DNA of 15,746 bases from positions 1-15,746 of the forward strand of contig JBFIHZ010000063.1 of NCBI GenBank assembly GCA_041601535.1, written 5' to 3'. The notes beneath the pieces were generated by a model that was given only the letters and a program-made list of their open reading frames with translations, had not been told where the DNA came from and searched no databases. Shown here one piece after another: positions 14,444 through 15,746 of this stretch. This stretch comes from JBFIHZ01 sp041601535. Its GTDB lineage: Bacteria > Pseudomonadota > Gammaproteobacteria > Xanthomonadales > SZUA-36. The position numbers were made by a program, and so were the translations under genes. Position 1 is the stretch's first letter. Each line of letters opens with the position of its first letter.

Positions 14444-14472
14444 ATCATACCCGAATTCCTGCAGGCTGCCAG
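14444..14472 (-). promoter_or_regulatory. Sigma-70-type promoter of fhs
   Basis: On the minus strand CTGGCA (14467-14472) and TATGAT (14444-14449) are separated by 17 bases, matching the -35 in 4 of 6 and the -10 in 5 of 6 positions. The predicted start of transcription, near 14437, gives a leader of about 22 bases. It lies between the upstream terminator and the fhs ribosome binding site, where a promoter is needed. Confidence 0.5.
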
Positions 14473-14498
14473 ACAGGGAGCAAGGCGCAGCAATCCAC

Positions 14499-14523
14499 AA
14501 AAAAGCCGGGCATTCGCCCGGCT
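14499..14523 (-). terminator. Intrinsic terminator of the Ysc84-family gene
   Basis: On the minus strand an 8-base-pair GC-rich stem (AGCCGGGC with GCCCGGCT) closes a four-base loop and is followed by a run of six T. It lies 28 bases beyond the stop of the gene at 14552 and before the fhs promoter, so it separates the two transcription units. Confidence 0.85.
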
Positions 14524-14551
14524 GGTTTGCACAAGCTGTCAGAGCAGTTGC

Positions 14552-15088
14552 TCAGAGTGCTTCGTATGTGAACTTCTGGCCCCCTACCGAGGCTTCATAC
14601 ATCAGGCCGCCGCCGACATTGGTGAAGATGGCCACGCCCTTGTTATAGCTGGCATCGGCCGAGGCGCCGGCGGTGGCAGCCACGGCGGATACCTGCGCGC
14701 CAACTTCGTAGTTGCCGCGTTTGAAATCTTCCAGTGCGGTCTGATCGCGGAAGAAAATGAACTCGGAATACACCTGTCCACCCAGCTGCAGGCCAATGGT
14801 GACCTGGCTGAGTGAGGTTTTGCCGATGACCTTGTCACCGGCAATCACCAGGCCCTTGCCATGTGCGCCGCCAATGCCGATACCGCCTTTGCCCACTTTC
14901 GGGAAAACCGCGTAAGCTGCGGCACCTTTGAACCAGTCTTCGATGCCCGGGTCTTTTTGCTTGATGTCGAGGATGGCGGCTTTAACCTCAAGTTGACGCT
15001 TGTTGGCTGGATCCGGTTCCCAGGCCTGGGCAACCGAAACGCTCAGGGCGAAAATCAATGTGAATATAACTGGCGCGAATGTGCGCAT
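14552..15088 (-). CDS. Exported Ysc84/DUF500-type lipid-binding domain protein
   Basis: A 178-residue secreted protein. The signal peptide MRTFAPVIFTLIFALSVSV ends with AQA, so cleavage is expected after residue 22. The mature part is a single Ysc84-type domain: an N-terminal helix (ANKRQLEVKAAILDIKQ), FPKVGKGGIGIGGAHGKGLV at about 62-81, then VTIGLQLGGQVYSEFIFFRD and the glycine-rich end AIFTNVGGGLMYEASVGGQK. The domain is named from yeast and animal proteins that bind phosphoinositides. In bacteria it is common in periplasmic or outer-membrane-associated proteins of unknown role. AAGGAG 6 bases before ATG 15088 fixes the start, against an ATG at 15118 that lacks such a site and would put ten residues before the signal peptide. 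A strong terminator follows. Confidence 0.88.
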   Translation of the reverse strand: MRTFAPVIFTLIFALSVSVAQAWEPDPANKRQLEVKAAILDIKQKDPGIEDWFKGAAAYAVFPKVGKGGIGIGGAHGKGLVIAGDKVIGKTSLSQVTIGLQLGGQVYSEFIFFRDQTALEDFKRGNYEVGAQVSAVAATAGASADASYNKGVAIFTNVGGGLMYEASVGGQKFTYEAL

Positions 15089-15094
15089 GGCGAA

Positions 15095-15100
15095 CTCCTT
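15095..15100 (-). promoter_or_regulatory. Strong ribosome binding site deciding the Ysc84-gene start
   Basis: AAGGAG on the minus strand, 6 bases before ATG 15088. It selects the start that puts the signal peptide at the very N-terminus. Confidence 0.8.
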
Positions 15101-15533
15101 GGTGGCTGGGCAATCCATTTTCGTGGCCGTAGTTTCGTTGTCGAAGATAAGACCGCTGAAATCCGATCAGGTTGCAATCACATGATGCGCAAAGCAGTTA
15201 AGCATAATTGCATGATGCTAGCCAGCGACGTTGCCGGCAATATCCGTAGCGGAAAAAAATGATCGAACAAATTATATATGGAAATACAGAGAGTTAACCG
15301 ATTCAATAAAAGTGCTCTGTCCAATTTGTCGGAAATCCGTTTGGGATCATCAATGCAGGTAAGATTGAGCAGTGAACGGCTGAGCAAACAAGCGGGCTGA
15401 GCCGCCAGGCAACACTCTGAATCTGTCCTGCGGCCGTCTCCGCGTGGCTTGCCCGGCACGTATTGTCTACATTAGCGGTAATCAACTTGTTATTCTTAAG
15501 CGCTTGCCAGGCGGGCCAAACCGGAGCTTAACC
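15101..15533. other. Gene-poor intergenic region with AT-rich core
   Basis: About 430 bases between divergent genes hold no convincing ORF. The middle (about 15190-15350) is clearly richer in A and T. A perfect TATAAT occurs on the minus strand at 15271-15276, but the nearest -35-like TTAACT is only 15 bases away. CATGATGC appears twice in direct orientation at 15181-15188 and 15211-15218. GGCTGAGC also occurs twice within about 25 bases near 15380-15405. The region must contain promoters for the Ysc84-type gene and the right-edge gene. An RNA gene here is possible, but I see no terminator-like hairpin with a T run to support one. Confidence 0.4.
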
Positions 15534-15746
15534 ATGTCAGATCAATTACCGCGGTTTTTTGTCGAACGCATTACCGATATCGATGCCGATACCGGCACGG
15601 GCAATGTCAAGCTGACCTATGCGGTGCGTTCGCATAATGCCAACCACGACGTGGTGCAGCTGGTCATGCACGTCAACGATCTGAAGCGGGTCTTTGGCGA
15701 GGTGTGGGATGAACTGCAAAAATCATTTGACGCACGCAAGCAAGCA
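15534..15746 (+). CDS. Unrecognised protein, N-terminal fragment
   Basis: An open frame of 71 codons begins at ATG 15534 and runs off the right edge without a stop. GGAG 8 bases upstream is a good ribosome binding site, and codon use resembles the neighbouring genes, so it is probably real. The start reads MSDQLPRFFVERITDIDADT, followed by a strand-like VKLTYAVRSHNANHDVVQLV and a helix DLKRVFGEVWDELQKSFDAR. There is no signal peptide, membrane segment or catalytic motif in the visible part. I do not recognise the family. Confidence 0.65.
   Translation, partial: MSDQLPRFFVERITDIDADTGTGNVKLTYAVRSHNANHDVVQLVMHVNDLKRVFGEVWDELQKSFDARKQA

Noticed and set aside
15254..15295. 12-codon ORF near 15258 with an A-rich preceding stretch, as a leader peptide
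   Set aside because: Very short, with no attenuator hairpin after it and no regulated gene close downstream.

Overview
The window is an ordinary-looking chromosomal housekeeping segment (about 60% GC by eye) from a gammaproteobacterium outside the Enterobacterales. Three things point there. It carries the smc-zipA-ligA block known from Pseudomonas and relatives, where enteric bacteria use MukB instead of SMC. It has a yciO-scpA-scpB-rluB run. ZipA itself is a gammaproteobacterial division protein. I cannot place the genus. I see no insertion sequence, prophage, CRISPR array, tRNA or rRNA.

Layout. Positions 1-2775 (minus strand) hold a compact operon yciO > scpA > scpB > rluB, with rluB running off the left edge. 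Positions 2974-3555 (plus) hold yciI and bolA, facing a lone minus-strand queF (3564-3932) tail to tail. From 4128 to 10476 (plus) run smc, zipA and ligA, preceded by a 43-codon ORF whose stop overlaps the smc start by one base. A minus-strand lipoprotein of unknown function, probably a beta-propeller (10446-11438), overlaps the 3' end of ligA on the other strand. A plus-strand lipid kinase of the diacylglycerol kinase family (11781-12713) follows, preceded by a candidate small ORF with an ATGA overlap. Then come minus-strand fhs (12744-14414) and a minus-strand exported Ysc84-type protein (14552-15088) with a clear intrinsic terminator. A gene-poor stretch of about 450 bases leads to the first 71 codons of an unrecognised plus-strand gene at the right edge.

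How they work together. SMC, ScpA and ScpB form the chromosome-organising condensin, and all three subunits are encoded within 7.4 kb here. ZipA anchors the FtsZ ring and LigA seals nicked DNA, so the centre of the window serves chromosome maintenance and division. RluB, YciO and QueF act on, or are related to, RNA modification. Fhs feeds one-carbon units into folate metabolism.

No clear new system is visible. The points most worth a second look are the long acidic tails on ScpA and ScpB, the two coupled small ORFs, a palindrome and tandem-repeat element at 11545-11575, and the unassigned lipoprotein.
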